Part shown: positions 6,530-15,393 of the stretch, piece by piece
Layout of the letters: each line of letters starts with the position of its first letter
Position numbering within the stretch: the first letter of the stretch is position 1
From: a virus
DNA length: 31,253 bases
IMG/VR virus record: IMGVR_UViG_3300025671_005364
Coordinates: 1-31,253 of that record
Strand: one strand, 5' to 3'
Made by a program: the position numbers and the translations under genes
Notes under the pieces: model-generated
What the model saw: the letters and a program-made list of their open reading frames with translations, nothing else
Told to the model about the DNA's origin: nothing
The model's database searches: none

Positions 6530-6822
6530 TTTATTTGGTTTGCAGCCAACGTCTGTTTGATTTCGCTAAGCTGCTCTTGAATGTGGTCTAATATCTTGAA
6601 TATCTTGTCGGTCGTGTCCTCATATCGGCCTAAATCCCTGCGAAGATATTCCACGTCTTTTTTAAGGTCTGATACTTCTGACTCTGCTCTGTTTACTCGC
6701 TCAATGGCCTGCTCGATGTCCTCGTACATCTGCTCGTACTTACTCCATAATAGTTTGCCTATTATCCCGAATACGGTGCTCACTCCAATACCTACCAATG
6801 TAGCAACTAACTCAAAACTCAT
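6526..6822 (-). CDS. Holin-like protein (one membrane helix plus coiled coil)
   Basis: A protein of 98 residues with a single N-terminal membrane segment (about 5-27, LVATLVGIGVSTVFGIIGKLLW) and a long charged coiled coil to the end (IERVNRAESEVSDLKKDVEYLRRDL...). The topology resembles single-helix holin or XhlA/BhlA-type lysis proteins. It directly precedes and overlaps the endolysin gene, which is the main support. An alternative is a structural membrane protein of unknown role. Confidence 0.6.
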   Translation of the reverse strand: MSFELVATLVGIGVSTVFGIIGKLLWSKYEQMYEDIEQAIERVNRAESEVSDLKKDVEYLRRDLGRYEDTTDKIFKILDHIQEQLSEIKQTLAANQIK

Positions 6823-6854
6823 GTTCTTAATTTTTTACAAAAGTGTCTAAATAC

Positions 6855-7562
6855 TCAAAGACTGCGTTCTAAATGTCCCGTAATTTGAATGTTCCGTCGT
6901 ACCTCGTTGAGACTCACGGGTGTTAGCTTGTGCTTATGTCGGTTACGTGTTTTAGCGAAGGCTTCGTAACTCCAGATGTTCTGATCGCTCTTGATATCCA
7001 CTACCAATGGATTCGGCCATTCGATTTCTTTGCAATAGTACCCATGCTTATTGAATCGCATCTCGCTATCGTTGTCGAGTCCTTTGTTTAGATTCTCGGT
7101 CCATACCAAACCCTCTTCTTCTAATATGTGCTCCACCATCATCGTACTGATTAATCTACCTGCTCCGACAAACTTATTTTTAAGGTGTGGTGCGTACTCA
7201 AACTCTACGCACTCATCGTTAAGTGAGTTCCAAAAGTAAAGCGTCTTGAACCCTGCTAAATGAACCCCCTCTGATACCAACTTCCCGATCGCCTTGAAGT
7301 AGTTGTCCGATAATAAATCATCCGAGCCTACCTGGATAATATAGTCCGTGTCTAAGCAAGCCTCTAACCCTGCATTCCATTTCGCCCCGAGTGGATTGTT
7401 TTCTGCTCTTATTACCTCCCATCCGTAATGGCGCATAAAGGACTCATCTTCGTCTGTTGAACAAACCGCTACCTTATTTATCTCCCACTTGTCGTAATGC
7501 TCGCAGAATAGCTTTAAGATGGCCCTGCGCCCCCAAACGGATGTGAACAGTGTGTAGGTCAT
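6855..7562 (-). CDS. GT-A fold glycosyltransferase (GT2-like)
   Basis: The start is the ATG at 7562, overlapping the upstream tail gene by ATGA, giving 235 residues. The N-terminus TLFTSVWGRRAILKLFCEHY, the mid-domain NNPLGAKWNAGLEA and the acidic metal-binding GSDDLLSDNYF (79-89) are the pattern of GT-A family 2 nucleotide-sugar transferases. It probably adds a sugar to a virion protein or to a host surface glycan. Placement between the tail-tip gene and the lysis cassette suggests a late-expressed virion or exclusion function. The substrate is unknown. Confidence 0.75.
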   Translation of the reverse strand: MTYTLFTSVWGRRAILKLFCEHYDKWEINKVAVCSTDEDESFMRHYGWEVIRAENNPLGAKWNAGLEACLDTDYIIQVGSDDLLSDNYFKAIGKLVSEGVHLAGFKTLYFWNSLNDECVEFEYAPHLKNKFVGAGRLISTMMVEHILEEEGLVWTENLNKGLDNDSEMRFNKHGYYCKEIEWPNPLVVDIKSDQNIWSYEAFAKTRNRHKHKLTPVSLNEVRRNIQITGHLERSL

Positions 7563-10258
7563 GTTGTAAGGTATTGGATTTGTATTCTTATTGTACACCC
7601 GTTAGTTAATTCATCTGCCGCATTGCTGGAATCTGTTTTATATATAAATAGACTCGTAGTCGATGCGCCCATTTGAATCATTGCTATATCTGTTCCGCTC
7701 GCACTATTAGTGATTTGAGCATTACCGATATAAACTGTAAACCCTTCCGATGCATATGGTAAACCAGTTATGGCTAATGAACCAGTCGGTGAAGATACCG
7801 TGCTTATTGGAATAGTAGCTGATGCCATTACTACATTCTGAAACTTGTAATACCTCGCTTGACCTCCAGCACCAACTGTTACCGAGCCACCTCCAACGGT
7901 GATGCCTGGAGTCCAATTGTCCACCTCTACTGCATTAACTTGACTCGCTTGTTGTTGAGCCGTTAATACGATTAAATCTCCCGGACCTATATCGAAGTCG
8001 GTAGTGGCTGAACTTACGCTAATGGAAGTATCGCCCTGATCAACTCTGGCCGTCGTGGTGAATACCTGACTCTGGCCCGTACTTGCAGAAATAACCGTGA
8101 TGTCATCTCCTGAACCGATAACGCCTGACTTGAAGAACCCTCCAATCGTGATACCCGTAATGGTGCTTCCCTTTGCAATCGTCTGATTCACCGAGCCCTG
8201 ACTTACCGCACTTGCTAAACCTGCAATTACGCCTCCCGTTCCTGGCAAGGTCGGCTGCGTAGTTCCTGCCGTGATGCCTGATGGATTGGGTTTGCTGATA
8301 TTACTGGAAGTTATTCCCGAACTCGCCCGCTCTACCAATTCCCAAACGCCCTGCCATCTGTCGTTATTGGCAATGAACTTACCTCCGCAAAATACGTAGT
8401 AATTGGAAATGATTCCGTAGCGCAAACATTCATCCGGGTTATACTCTCCGAAGATAGTCGCATATCTGCGCTCTCTTGGTACTTTCATCATCCGCAACGC
8501 CTCAACTACTGCTAAGTCGTTGAAGTCGTAGGCTGCGCTGATTACGTTAAAATTCCAACGCCCATTATCAACTGCGTACGTGGATTTGTCTGATGTTGCC
8601 CGCAATAATCCTGGCTCGAAGTTGCTCTTGAATCGTGAACCAATCAATGCGTTTTGTGGGTAGTCGTAGGTATTAACCGTGTCGCCTGATGTATTCGTTG
8701 CCGTAAATTGAATCTCAACGTCGCTTTCGTTATTTCCCCCCTGCATTCCCATGAACATAAAGTTCGTGCGACCTTGAAGCACCGTATCTCCGTTGTACGT
8801 TCCTGCATTTGGATTAAGGTCGAAGTCGATCTCATTCATACTAACCCCTATTCCAGAAGTCGCTCCAAAATTAGCATATATCTCTGGGCTAACTCCGTAG
8901 TTGATGTAGAATGTGGTGCCGGTCATATCATCCTCTGTGAATGATGGAGTGGTAATACTGAATCGGAATACCTTTCTGAACTGCTCACCGTCTAATAGCT
9001 TGCCCATCGGTACGGTTGCATAATATCTACCTCCCACCGTCGTACTCCAAGTGGCCGCGCCTTCATCATCCCATACGTCTTTCCTAAGGTAGTATGTAGT
9101 GGAGCCGTTACTGATTACCACCGCTAACGCAAGTTCTATTAATGAATTTGCATTTGCGTAGTCGCTACCCGTGTTATTCGTAATAACCAACTCCACTTCG
9201 CCATCAATGATGAACTTCTTGTTTACCCCAGCACTTGCAAACTCCAACGGTACTGCTACATACGGGAATAGTACGTTATTAGCTGAACCAAAATAGTCGG
9301 GTTGTTGGGTGAGGATATTTGCTGAATAACGATGCTCGTAGGTACGATTAACCTCGATAACTGGCTTGGCCCATTCGCGCTTACCTCCTGCCAACTCGAT
9401 TACCGTGCTTTGGTTAACTACCGTGATCGCTTGACTTGTGCTTGATGCCGTATTATCTCCTGATGTATCTATTATCGTTTCCCGTCGGTTTGCCGTCGTG
9501 TAGCTTGTGGCCTGCTCGATTAGATAATAGCCGTTGGTGAGTAAGATTCGCGCATTCCAATCGTGAAGAATGCTCTTTAATACGTCGTAGCAATTCGGTG
9601 CAGCAACGTTTCCCGTATCATCATCTCTGGTCCAATAGTTTTCTACCCGGACTGCCGTGTATTCCATTGGCTCGCGGCCCGTAGTCAAGTGGCTTGAATG
9701 ATACCATTGCGTTGCGAACTTCAAGTAGTCCTTATTCACCACATCCGTTCCGTTACCGCTCAACTCCATTATCTCGGCAATAATCTCTGTGAAGCGTTTT
9801 AAGCCCTTTGGTAGATCACCTGCACCATCTACGTACTCAATCTCTTTAAGTCGCCCTAAAGCATCCGTAGCTACTAAATTTATAAGGGTTGGGTAGGCAT
9901 TTGGTTCTTTCACCATATCGGTTAATATCGGCCCCCACCAATACGGTACGTAACTTCCAGTTGTATCTTCTGAAACGATTAAAAAGTACCTTCCATCGTC
10001 GGCTTGTGCAATGTCGGTGATTAAGGTTTCCAATCCCGTATCGCCTGGATTGATAATCATCTCCGCACTACACTTGCTGGCCTTAATCGGTTCTAATAGG
10101 TCGTCGTTGGGACTTTCGTATTGTATGGTGAATCCGGGTGCAGCTACCTCGAAGTCTAAGATTGTTGGCGTACCGGTTTCGTCTAAGTCGTAAATCTCCA
10201 CCTCCCACTCGCGGCCGAGTTCGGAAGTAAATTGCGCCCGTGCTAATACTGCACCCAT
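7559..10258 (-). CDS. Large tail-tip / receptor-binding protein
   Basis: A protein of 899 residues directly downstream of the tape measure (TAATG overlap at 10258-10260), where distal tail and tail-tip proteins are encoded. The first ~300 residues (FEVAAPGFTIQYESPNDD, SKCSAEMIINPGD, YWWGPIL) look like a baseplate-hub or tail-tip scaffold. The middle (300-650) is beta-rich. The C-terminal 250 residues are Gly/Ser/Thr-rich, collagen-free fibre-like repeats (GITAGTTQPTLPGTGGV, RVDQGDTSISVSS) ending in a small beta domain, as in fibres. It likely joins hub and host-contact functions in one chain. Exact homology was not established. Confidence 0.75.
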   Translation of the reverse strand: MGAVLARAQFTSELGREWEVEIYDLDETGTPTILDFEVAAPGFTIQYESPNDDLLEPIKASKCSAEMIINPGDTGLETLITDIAQADDGRYFLIVSEDTTGSYVPYWWGPILTDMVKEPNAYPTLINLVATDALGRLKEIEYVDGAGDLPKGLKRFTEIIAEIMELSGNGTDVVNKDYLKFATQWYHSSHLTTGREPMEYTAVRVENYWTRDDDTGNVAAPNCYDVLKSILHDWNARILLTNGYYLIEQATSYTTANRRETIIDTSGDNTASSTSQAITVVNQSTVIELAGGKREWAKPVIEVNRTYEHRYSANILTQQPDYFGSANNVLFPYVAVPLEFASAGVNKKFIIDGEVELVITNNTGSDYANANSLIELALAVVISNGSTTYYLRKDVWDDEGAATWSTTVGGRYYATVPMGKLLDGEQFRKVFRFSITTPSFTEDDMTGTTFYINYGVSPEIYANFGATSGIGVSMNEIDFDLNPNAGTYNGDTVLQGRTNFMFMGMQGGNNESDVEIQFTATNTSGDTVNTYDYPQNALIGSRFKSNFEPGLLRATSDKSTYAVDNGRWNFNVISAAYDFNDLAVVEALRMMKVPRERRYATIFGEYNPDECLRYGIISNYYVFCGGKFIANNDRWQGVWELVERASSGITSSNISKPNPSGITAGTTQPTLPGTGGVIAGLASAVSQGSVNQTIAKGSTITGITIGGFFKSGVIGSGDDITVISASTGQSQVFTTTARVDQGDTSISVSSATTDFDIGPGDLIVLTAQQQASQVNAVEVDNWTPGITVGGGSVTVGAGGQARYYKFQNVVMASATIPISTVSSPTGSLAITGLPYASEGFTVYIGNAQITNSASGTDIAMIQMGASTTSLFIYKTDSSNAADELTNGCTIRIQIQYLTT

Positions 10259-12228
10259 TATCTCAAGTTGTTAAGGTCTTTACTGCTTTTGTCCAATACC
10301 AAGCGAAGTGCATCTCCATCGAACTCACCCGTGATATTAACGTTTACGTTTGAGCCTCCCATCATATTCATGAATGCGCCCATCTTCTCGAATGGAATGA
10401 TCGCTTCCTTTCCTGATGCGTTATCTCCTACCATTGCAAGTGTTGGCCCGGTTACCATACCCCCTTGTGCGAAGGCTGGTGCGCTTGATAAAGCAGATTT
10501 CGCTTGAGCGATTCCACCCAATACCGATGTAATACCCGTTGCAATGGCTGCTAAGTTACCTGGAAACGGAATACCTGCTCCAGCTGCAACTGCTGATGCA
10601 ATACCTCGTGCCGTGTTTGCTGCTATCTCAAATAAGGCCAATGCTTTGCTATCTCCAGCTAACCCTCGCATCGCTCCAATGATACTTCCAATAGCACCAA
10701 TAGCAGATTCTGCTCCTATCTTAACGGACTCTTGAATGGTTTCCACAACGGTTGGTAAGGTTTCCATTGCGCGCTCTATCTCATCCATCTGATTAATAAC
10801 CTCATCTGCAATAGATGGAATACTTGTAACGGGCTGTCCTGCTCCACCGCCTCCTCCAGCTGGAGTGGTTGTAGTTCCATCTACTGTTGTATCTGGAGTG
10901 CTTAGTTCTCCCGTTTTTTTCTGAAGCAAACCAAGTGCCTCTGCCGCACTCATTGCTCCGTTCTTTACCGCCTCCGCAAAAGTGCCGAACTCGTGCTCGT
11001 ATTCTTTGGTTTCTACCTTCAATCCTTCTAACCCCTCACTCATTTCGGTGAATGGATTAGTGATCGGGTTTCCACCCATTAAATTGGCCAATTTGTTATA
11101 AGCCTCAATTAATACGCTGAATGGATTAAAGTCAATAATAAACTGCACCATGTCAATCAACGCATTACGCCACCATCCCATGTCGCCTAACCGCTCCTTG
11201 ACTGCTTCCCAATTATCAACTAAATAAACAAAGGCCGCAGTAACTCCAGCAATCGCTACAACTACTAATCCAATAGGCCCAGTCAAGAATGCGAATGCTG
11301 ATGCTAAACCTCCCAGCGCAATGCTCAACTGTCCTACCACAACAAGCATCGGACCAATGGCTGCCGCAATACCTGCTATGAGAATCAGCTTCTTCTGCGC
11401 TTCGGGTGTTAGTTGTTTGAATGATGCAGTAAGTCGCTGAACGTAAGCCGTTAAATCTCCAACTACTTGAGCAAAGTTTAAGTTCTCGGAAATACTATTA
11501 CCGATCTCGGCCAATGCGATATTCATGTTATCTCTCAAAGTGCTGAATAACCCGAAGATGGTCTTGCTCTGCAACTCCATACCTCCTGCGAATTGTCCTC
11601 CCGCACTTGTAGCATCCTCGAAGGCCTTAATCAATACCGGGAAGGTAACTGCACCCTCTGATACCAATCCTTTCACCTCCGAAGTAGCAACGCCCATTGA
11701 GGAAGCTAACATATCAATAATCGGTACTCCGTTGTTGATCAACTGGAGTAGGTCCTGGCCCATTAACCGCCCTGAAGCAGCTACCTGACCAAACGCTACC
11801 GAAATACCTTGTAAATCCCCTCCTGATACCGCAGCGATATCTCCGATGTTCTTTAATGCCTTGTATGCGGAATCCGAACTCATCCCGAATCCGAGCAAGG
11901 TATTGTTGGCCTTTACCAACTCATCCAACTGGAATGGAGTACCTGCGCTGAATTTTACCAAACGCTCGAAGGCCTTTGAGCCTTCCTCTGCGCTTCCCGT
12001 TAATACGTTAAGTGATGTTCTAAGCTTCTCGAATTTACCTGCGCTCATTACCGCCGCAGTACCTAACCCTAATATCGGAGTGGTTAGTTTTAAGCTCATC
12101 TCGCGGCCTATCTTGTCCGCTCTCTTACCGAAGTCCTCTAATGATTTGGAAGCAGTTTTAATGGACTTACGGAAGCCCTCAATGTCTGCACTAATTATTG
12201 CTTGTATCGCGCCTACCTGCTCTGCCAT
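10258..12228 (-). CDS. Tape measure protein
   Basis: A protein of 656 residues. The N-terminal domain (GKFEKLRTSLNVLTGSAEEGSKAFERLVKFSAGTPF, then LMGQDLLQLINNGVPII) is characteristic of phage tape measure proteins. The middle is strongly hydrophobic (LILIAGIAAAIGPMLVVVGQ and following), and a Gly-rich linker and Ala-rich C-terminal region follow. At about 1.5 Angstrom per residue the tail would be near 100 nm, short for a siphovirus. Its start overlaps the frameshifted chaperone frame by 38 bases, a common coupling of chaperone and tape measure. Confidence 0.93.
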   Translation of the reverse strand: MAEQVGAIQAIISADIEGFRKSIKTASKSLEDFGKRADKIGREMSLKLTTPILGLGTAAVMSAGKFEKLRTSLNVLTGSAEEGSKAFERLVKFSAGTPFQLDELVKANNTLLGFGMSSDSAYKALKNIGDIAAVSGGDLQGISVAFGQVAASGRLMGQDLLQLINNGVPIIDMLASSMGVATSEVKGLVSEGAVTFPVLIKAFEDATSAGGQFAGGMELQSKTIFGLFSTLRDNMNIALAEIGNSISENLNFAQVVGDLTAYVQRLTASFKQLTPEAQKKLILIAGIAAAIGPMLVVVGQLSIALGGLASAFAFLTGPIGLVVVAIAGVTAAFVYLVDNWEAVKERLGDMGWWRNALIDMVQFIIDFNPFSVLIEAYNKLANLMGGNPITNPFTEMSEGLEGLKVETKEYEHEFGTFAEAVKNGAMSAAEALGLLQKKTGELSTPDTTVDGTTTTPAGGGGGAGQPVTSIPSIADEVINQMDEIERAMETLPTVVETIQESVKIGAESAIGAIGSIIGAMRGLAGDSKALALFEIAANTARGIASAVAAGAGIPFPGNLAAIATGITSVLGGIAQAKSALSSAPAFAQGGMVTGPTLAMVGDNASGKEAIIPFEKMGAFMNMMGGSNVNVNITGEFDGDALRLVLDKSSKDLNNLR

Positions 12229-12909
12229 TTTTCATCCAATTTTTACGAATTAACTCTTTTTCTTCTTCGGTAATTGTCCTTCTGTTGTCCTGGTCGATGC
12301 TTAACGGTATCAAGTCCTTTGGATTAACCTTCCGCTTACTGTTCGCGTTGATTAAGATCGCTCCAATGAACCGCGTCTGCTCCCACTCTTTATCCCTTGC
12401 TATGCGATATCCATCTAACTTCCATATCGCTTGCCTCATCGTCGCCCTCCAGAAACTTTCCTCCTCCAAGTGCAGATTCACGCACCACATTCTCCGCAGG
12501 TCTGCAAAGGTTATTTTCCTGCCTTCTGCGTCGCTTTTTTTTTGCCCTCATCCACTTCTGGCATATATTGAGCAATAACACCTGCAAAGGCCTCTATGAG
12601 CGTCGTAGCATCTTGTCCTAACATCGTGTTACGAACCCAGCGAAGATTCACCGATAATGGTTCTTCTTTGTGCTCGTGCCCGGTTTGAATAGCTACGTAT
12701 ATCATCTTGGCCATCGCGTCGATGCTGGATATCTTGATTGCACCATCTTCGCCTGGATTGAGTTCTGAAAGAACCTCCACCATTTTGGTCTGCACCTCGT
12801 TTACATCCTCGATGCCGAGTGCCGTAGCGAAGTCCAATGCACTTGCGTTATCCCAAAAAAGGTGAACAGTTGATCCATCCACCTTAATTGTATAAATCTT
12901 TGTGCGCAT
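12191..12909 (-). CDS. Tail assembly chaperone, -1 frameshift fusion (gpG-T type)
   Basis: The frame of 12191-12490 stays open upstream to the A9 run at 12543-12535. A -1 slip there joins the first ~125 residues of the short chaperone to a continuation reading ITFADLRRMWCVNLHLEEES and beyond, for about 239 residues in total. The ATG at 12490 lies inside this continuation, so a separate start is not required. In lambda and many other tailed phages this G-T fusion binds the tape measure while tail tube subunits are added. It ends 38 bases inside the tape measure gene. Confidence 0.85.
12511..12909 (-). CDS. Tail assembly chaperone, short form (gpG type)
   Basis: The start is placed at the ATG at 12909 (MRTKIYTIKVDG), which overlaps the tail tube stop as TAATG and has GGAGG 5 bases upstream; an in-frame start 15 bases further up exists. 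The product is 132 residues, helix-rich after residue 30, ending EGKKKATQKAGK. The KKK is encoded by AAA AAA AAA, the slippery run. Position between tail tube and tape measure is the conserved location of this chaperone. Confidence 0.88.
   Translation of the reverse strand: MRTKIYTIKVDGSTVHLFWDNASALDFATALGIEDVNEVQTKMVEVLSELNPGEDGAIKISSIDAMAKMIYVAIQTGHEHKEEPLSVNLRWVRNTMLGQDATTLIEAFAGVIAQYMPEVDEGKKKATQKAGK
12535..12543 (-). promoter_or_regulatory. A9 slippery site for -1 ribosomal frameshift
   Basis: Nine A in the minus-strand transcript, in phase GGC-AAA-AAA-AAA-GCG, contain the ideal slippery heptamer A-AAA-AAA. The zero frame stops at 12513-12511, 8 codons later; the -1 frame is open for about 114 more codons. 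No other phase gives a sensible continuation. Confidence 0.85.
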
Positions 12910-13313
12910 TAAACCTCCTGCCAACTGAAGCTACCCGTTGAGCGAAGTGTTACCGAGTAGGTAGTCATTTCGTTCTTAGGCGCGTCGATGCTTACCGACT
13001 CCACTAATGCCGAACCCGTGATGTAGCGATCTCCAGTCGTTGCGAATTGCCCCCACTTGTAAGTTACCTCTGTACCTGCAACAAGGTCGTCGAATGCTAC
13101 CTCTCCTGATTGAGTGGTTTCGTCTACGTTGTGCAAACCTTCGATGCTGATAGTGAGTGAACGCTCTCCGCGAGTAAACTCTTTGTACGCGCTTGAATCT
13201 TTAGTAGTCTTGTCGATCATATCGGCTGCCACCTCTAAAGAAGTAGAAGTCGTTCCAACGTAGGTGTTGGAATCTGACTCAACAAGAATTACATCTCCAT
13301 TAACTAATGCCAT
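12909..13313 (-). CDS. Major tail tube protein
   Basis: A protein of 134 residues of the TP901-1/phage_tail_2-like tail tube type: N-terminal LVNGDVILVESDSNTYVGTTSTSLEVAADMIDKTTKDS, central RGERSLTISIEGLHN and C-terminal beta strands (NEMTTYSVTLRSTGSF). It would polymerise into the non-contractile tail tube. It is preceded by a 57-bp gap carrying the TTAG-N23-TAAATTAG element, so it may have its own promoter, which would fit a highly made protein. It is followed directly by the chaperone gene. Confidence 0.85.
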   Translation of the reverse strand: MALVNGDVILVESDSNTYVGTTSTSLEVAADMIDKTTKDSSAYKEFTRGERSLTISIEGLHNVDETTQSGEVAFDDLVAGTEVTYKWGQFATTGDRYITGSALVESVSIDAPKNEMTTYSVTLRSTGSFSWQEV

Positions 13314-13335
13314 TGTCTGTTATTTTAATTTGTTG

Positions 13336-13372
13336 CTAATTTACTGTCTTGCCTTGTGGTCTTGTTCTAATT
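13336..13372 (-). promoter_or_regulatory. TTAGAACA-N19-TAAATTAG element before the tail tube gene
   Basis: On the minus strand AATTAGAACA (13372-13363) is followed, 23 bases after TTAG, by TAAATTAG (13343-13336). The same 10-mer with the same spacing to a TAnnTT box is found at 18077-18041 and 28801-28765. Here it lies between the stop of the 124-aa protein and the tail tube ATG. It may be a phage promoter related to TTTG/TAnnTTTG, or an operator. Confidence 0.5.
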
Positions 13373-13745
13373 ACTCGATAATGTCGGGATCGGGTTCTGG
13401 AAAGTATTCCGGGTGCAACTCCTTGCACTTCTCAACCCATTCTGCTATTGCGCTACTTGAGCCAAAAACGTGAACGCCCATCGGTGGGCACCAAACCAAC
13501 TGATTATCCCAGCTTGCATCGGGTTCTCCATCCCATAATACGTCTATGTGATAAGTCGAAGTCATAACGGGTGGTGTTACCTCGTTTCCTTCCTCATCGT
13601 AAACTGCGGGTGTAACAACAAGGTTGCCTAAGTGTACGATTGCGTGAGAGTGATTAGGGTTGCCTTCCTCATCTACGCCTAATTGATTGATTTTTGTAGT
13701 TGCAGCACCCTTGCTGCCGAAAGAGTATTTTCTAAATGTTTTCAT
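13371..13745 (-). CDS. Hypothetical virion-region protein, 124 aa
   Basis: A protein of 124 residues with no recognised domain. It starts MKTFRKYSFGSKGAATT and carries a tryptophan-rich central stretch (HIDVLWDGEPDASWDNQLVWCPPMGVHVFG) and an acidic end (EPDPDIIE). It sits between the adhesin and tail tube genes, with 1 base separating it from the adhesin stop. Similar small proteins occur in tail regions of phages infecting Bacteroidota, but no function can be given. Confidence 0.7.
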   Translation of the reverse strand: MKTFRKYSFGSKGAATTKINQLGVDEEGNPNHSHAIVHLGNLVVTPAVYDEEGNEVTPPVMTSTYHIDVLWDGEPDASWDNQLVWCPPMGVHVFGSSSAIAEWVEKCKELHPEYFPEPDPDIIE

Positions 13746-13746
13746 A

Positions 13747-15393
13747 TTATAGGGTTGTTAAGGCGATACACTCGGCATCTGTTAATGCAGTTGGGAAATA
13801 AAGCAGTTGTTTTACTTCTCCTTCAAATAATGCCGCACCAACACCATTATCAAAACGCAATACATTTAATCCGCTTGGTGGCGTTACACTTGTATCACTT
13901 GCTATTTCAGTACCATTCAAATACATCTTTGCGTTGTTTGATGCGTAGCGTATCAAAACTTTATTATTGTCGGTTTGAGTTGCTGAAGTTGTAAAACCGC
14001 TAACTTGCGCAGAACCTCCAGATATTACATTCGTGGTGATGTTTGTACCCGATTGGTAAAAAATCTGCACTCGATTGCTGCTTGTACCATCACCAATAGT
14101 GATAACTTTTACGGAAGTCGTATCACTTAAGCCCTCAATTTCTACATAGAATGTACCCTCGCTATCATTGAAAATACTTGAGCCACTTGAAATATTAGGC
14201 ACATCAGCCGACCTCGTTACACTACTCCCATAGGTAGGTATGTAGGATGTTGGGTAAGAGCCTTCTTCGAGTTGTGCGCCGAAAATTAATAAATCTCTTG
14301 CCGTAGCACCGCCAAAAGTATTTAGAACAAATGTAGAATTTATTGATGTTGCATTTGTTTCTATTCTCTGCCAATCACCATTCAAGGTGTGCATAGTATC
14401 AACACCACCAGCCGCCAATCGTATTGTTTCTCCACTTGTTCCTTTTACATATATAGTTGCGCTACAAGAAACACCAGTAGATAGTGATGATGTTATTGTT
14501 AAAACTTGATTAGAACCAGTAAATAAACATCTTGAAGCATTTTGAGAACCATCTGGGGATATTGCATAATTTGATGTAATATAGGTACTCCCAGTCCAAG
14601 TGCCAAAATACTCACTATTCGTAATCAAATTAGTCCTCTGCGGCTCTAACAAGAGTGCTGGACAACTTGCCCCTCCGCTATAATCTATTCTCGGTAAGTC
14701 CTCTAAGATACCTGCTTGTGCAGTAGTCGCTCCCGTTTCTATGTAGTCGGTTGCTACCAAGCCTGCCTCTAATTGAGCGTCTTGGATGTAGATGTATCCA
14801 TTGGAACTACTTGGTAAATTTTCGCTATCACTTGGTTTAATTTGGAAATAACTTTTTGCACCCGATTGAGTTACGGATAATCTATACCATCCATTGCCTA
14901 CACTTTCAATACTTGCATCTATATTGCTACCTCCTTGCGTTCCTATTGTTCCGTTAGTCAAATCAAACCAAGCGGAAAAACCCGAACCCGACATATTTAC
15001 GAATCCAATATGGTCTAATGTTCCCGCTTTTGCATAAATACTTTGAGTGCCAACATACGAACCGCTAATGACTTGATAAAGTCCAGAATAAAGTTGGGTA
15101 TTAACAACATTTAATTTCCAAGCATTACTTGAACCATCGTATCCCTCCTGACCACTTGTAACACTTGAGCCTTGAAATTGTACCCAAGTAGTATCAAACT
15201 GATTTGATTGCAGCAATAGATTCTCTCTACCCTTCTCAATTAACCCGTTCTCATCTACCCTCGTAGCAGCTAAATTGCTGCCTCGTGTAAAGGTGAAATC
15301 CCCAGTTCCATCGGTAGGCTTAACTGAATACAAAGTGCCATCCTTAGCACCGTCTGGAATCAATACTAAACTCGCATCATCGAATAAACTCAT
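13747..15393 (-). CDS. Lectin-like virion adhesin with repeated carbohydrate-binding modules
   Basis: A protein of 548 residues. The N-terminus (LVLIPDGAKDGTLYSVKPTDGTGDFTFTRGSNLAATRVDENGLIE) is a pattern seen in phages of Bacteroidota. Two jelly-roll modules follow: the first from ENLLLQSNQFDTTW to DAQLEAGLVATDYIETG, the second from RTNLITNSEYFGTW to GAQLEEGSYPTSYIPTYG. The C-terminal ~130 residues resemble a LamG/concanavalin fold (GTFYVEIEG, KMYLNGTEIASD, LLYFPTALTDAE). Likely a receptor-binding or glycan-binding surface protein. A sampled line inside it has 19 of 60 G+C against 30 of 60 in the tail tube gene, suggesting separate ancestry. Confidence 0.78.
   Translation of the reverse strand: MSLFDDASLVLIPDGAKDGTLYSVKPTDGTGDFTFTRGSNLAATRVDENGLIEKGRENLLLQSNQFDTTWVQFQGSSVTSGQEGYDGSSNAWKLNVVNTQLYSGLYQVISGSYVGTQSIYAKAGTLDHIGFVNMSGSGFSAWFDLTNGTIGTQGGSNIDASIESVGNGWYRLSVTQSGAKSYFQIKPSDSENLPSSSNGYIYIQDAQLEAGLVATDYIETGATTAQAGILEDLPRIDYSGGASCPALLLEPQRTNLITNSEYFGTWTGSTYITSNYAISPDGSQNASRCLFTGSNQVLTITSSLSTGVSCSATIYVKGTSGETIRLAAGGVDTMHTLNGDWQRIETNATSINSTFVLNTFGGATARDLLIFGAQLEEGSYPTSYIPTYGSSVTRSADVPNISSGSSIFNDSEGTFYVEIEGLSDTTSVKVITIGDGTSSNRVQIFYQSGTNITTNVISGGSAQVSGFTTSATQTDNNKVLIRYASNNAKMYLNGTEIASDTSVTPPSGLNVLRFDNGVGAALFEGEVKQLLYFPTALTDAECIALTTL

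Noticed and set aside
7722-7916. 64-codon alternate frame in the tail-tip gene, and similar nested frames at 8644-8835, 18239-18424 and 23619-23876
   Set aside because: Trp/His/Arg-rich shadows of clear genes with no known motifs, unlike the nested frame in the methyltransferase gene.
11846-12253. Plus-strand open frame of 135 codons opposite the tape measure gene
   Set aside because: Antisense of a well-supported gene; Ser/Pro/Leu-rich composition expected of a shadow of Ala/Gly-rich coding DNA.
12191-12490. Treating the frame from ATG 12490 as an independent gene
   Set aside because: The frame is open upstream to the slippery run and the coding-like sequence begins before the ATG, so the fusion reading is better supported.
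12390-12587. 65-codon minus frame in the third phase at the tail chaperone region
   Set aside because: It cannot be reached by a -1 slip from the chaperone and is very Arg/Lys-rich at the A9 run; the -1 frame gives the sensible continuation.
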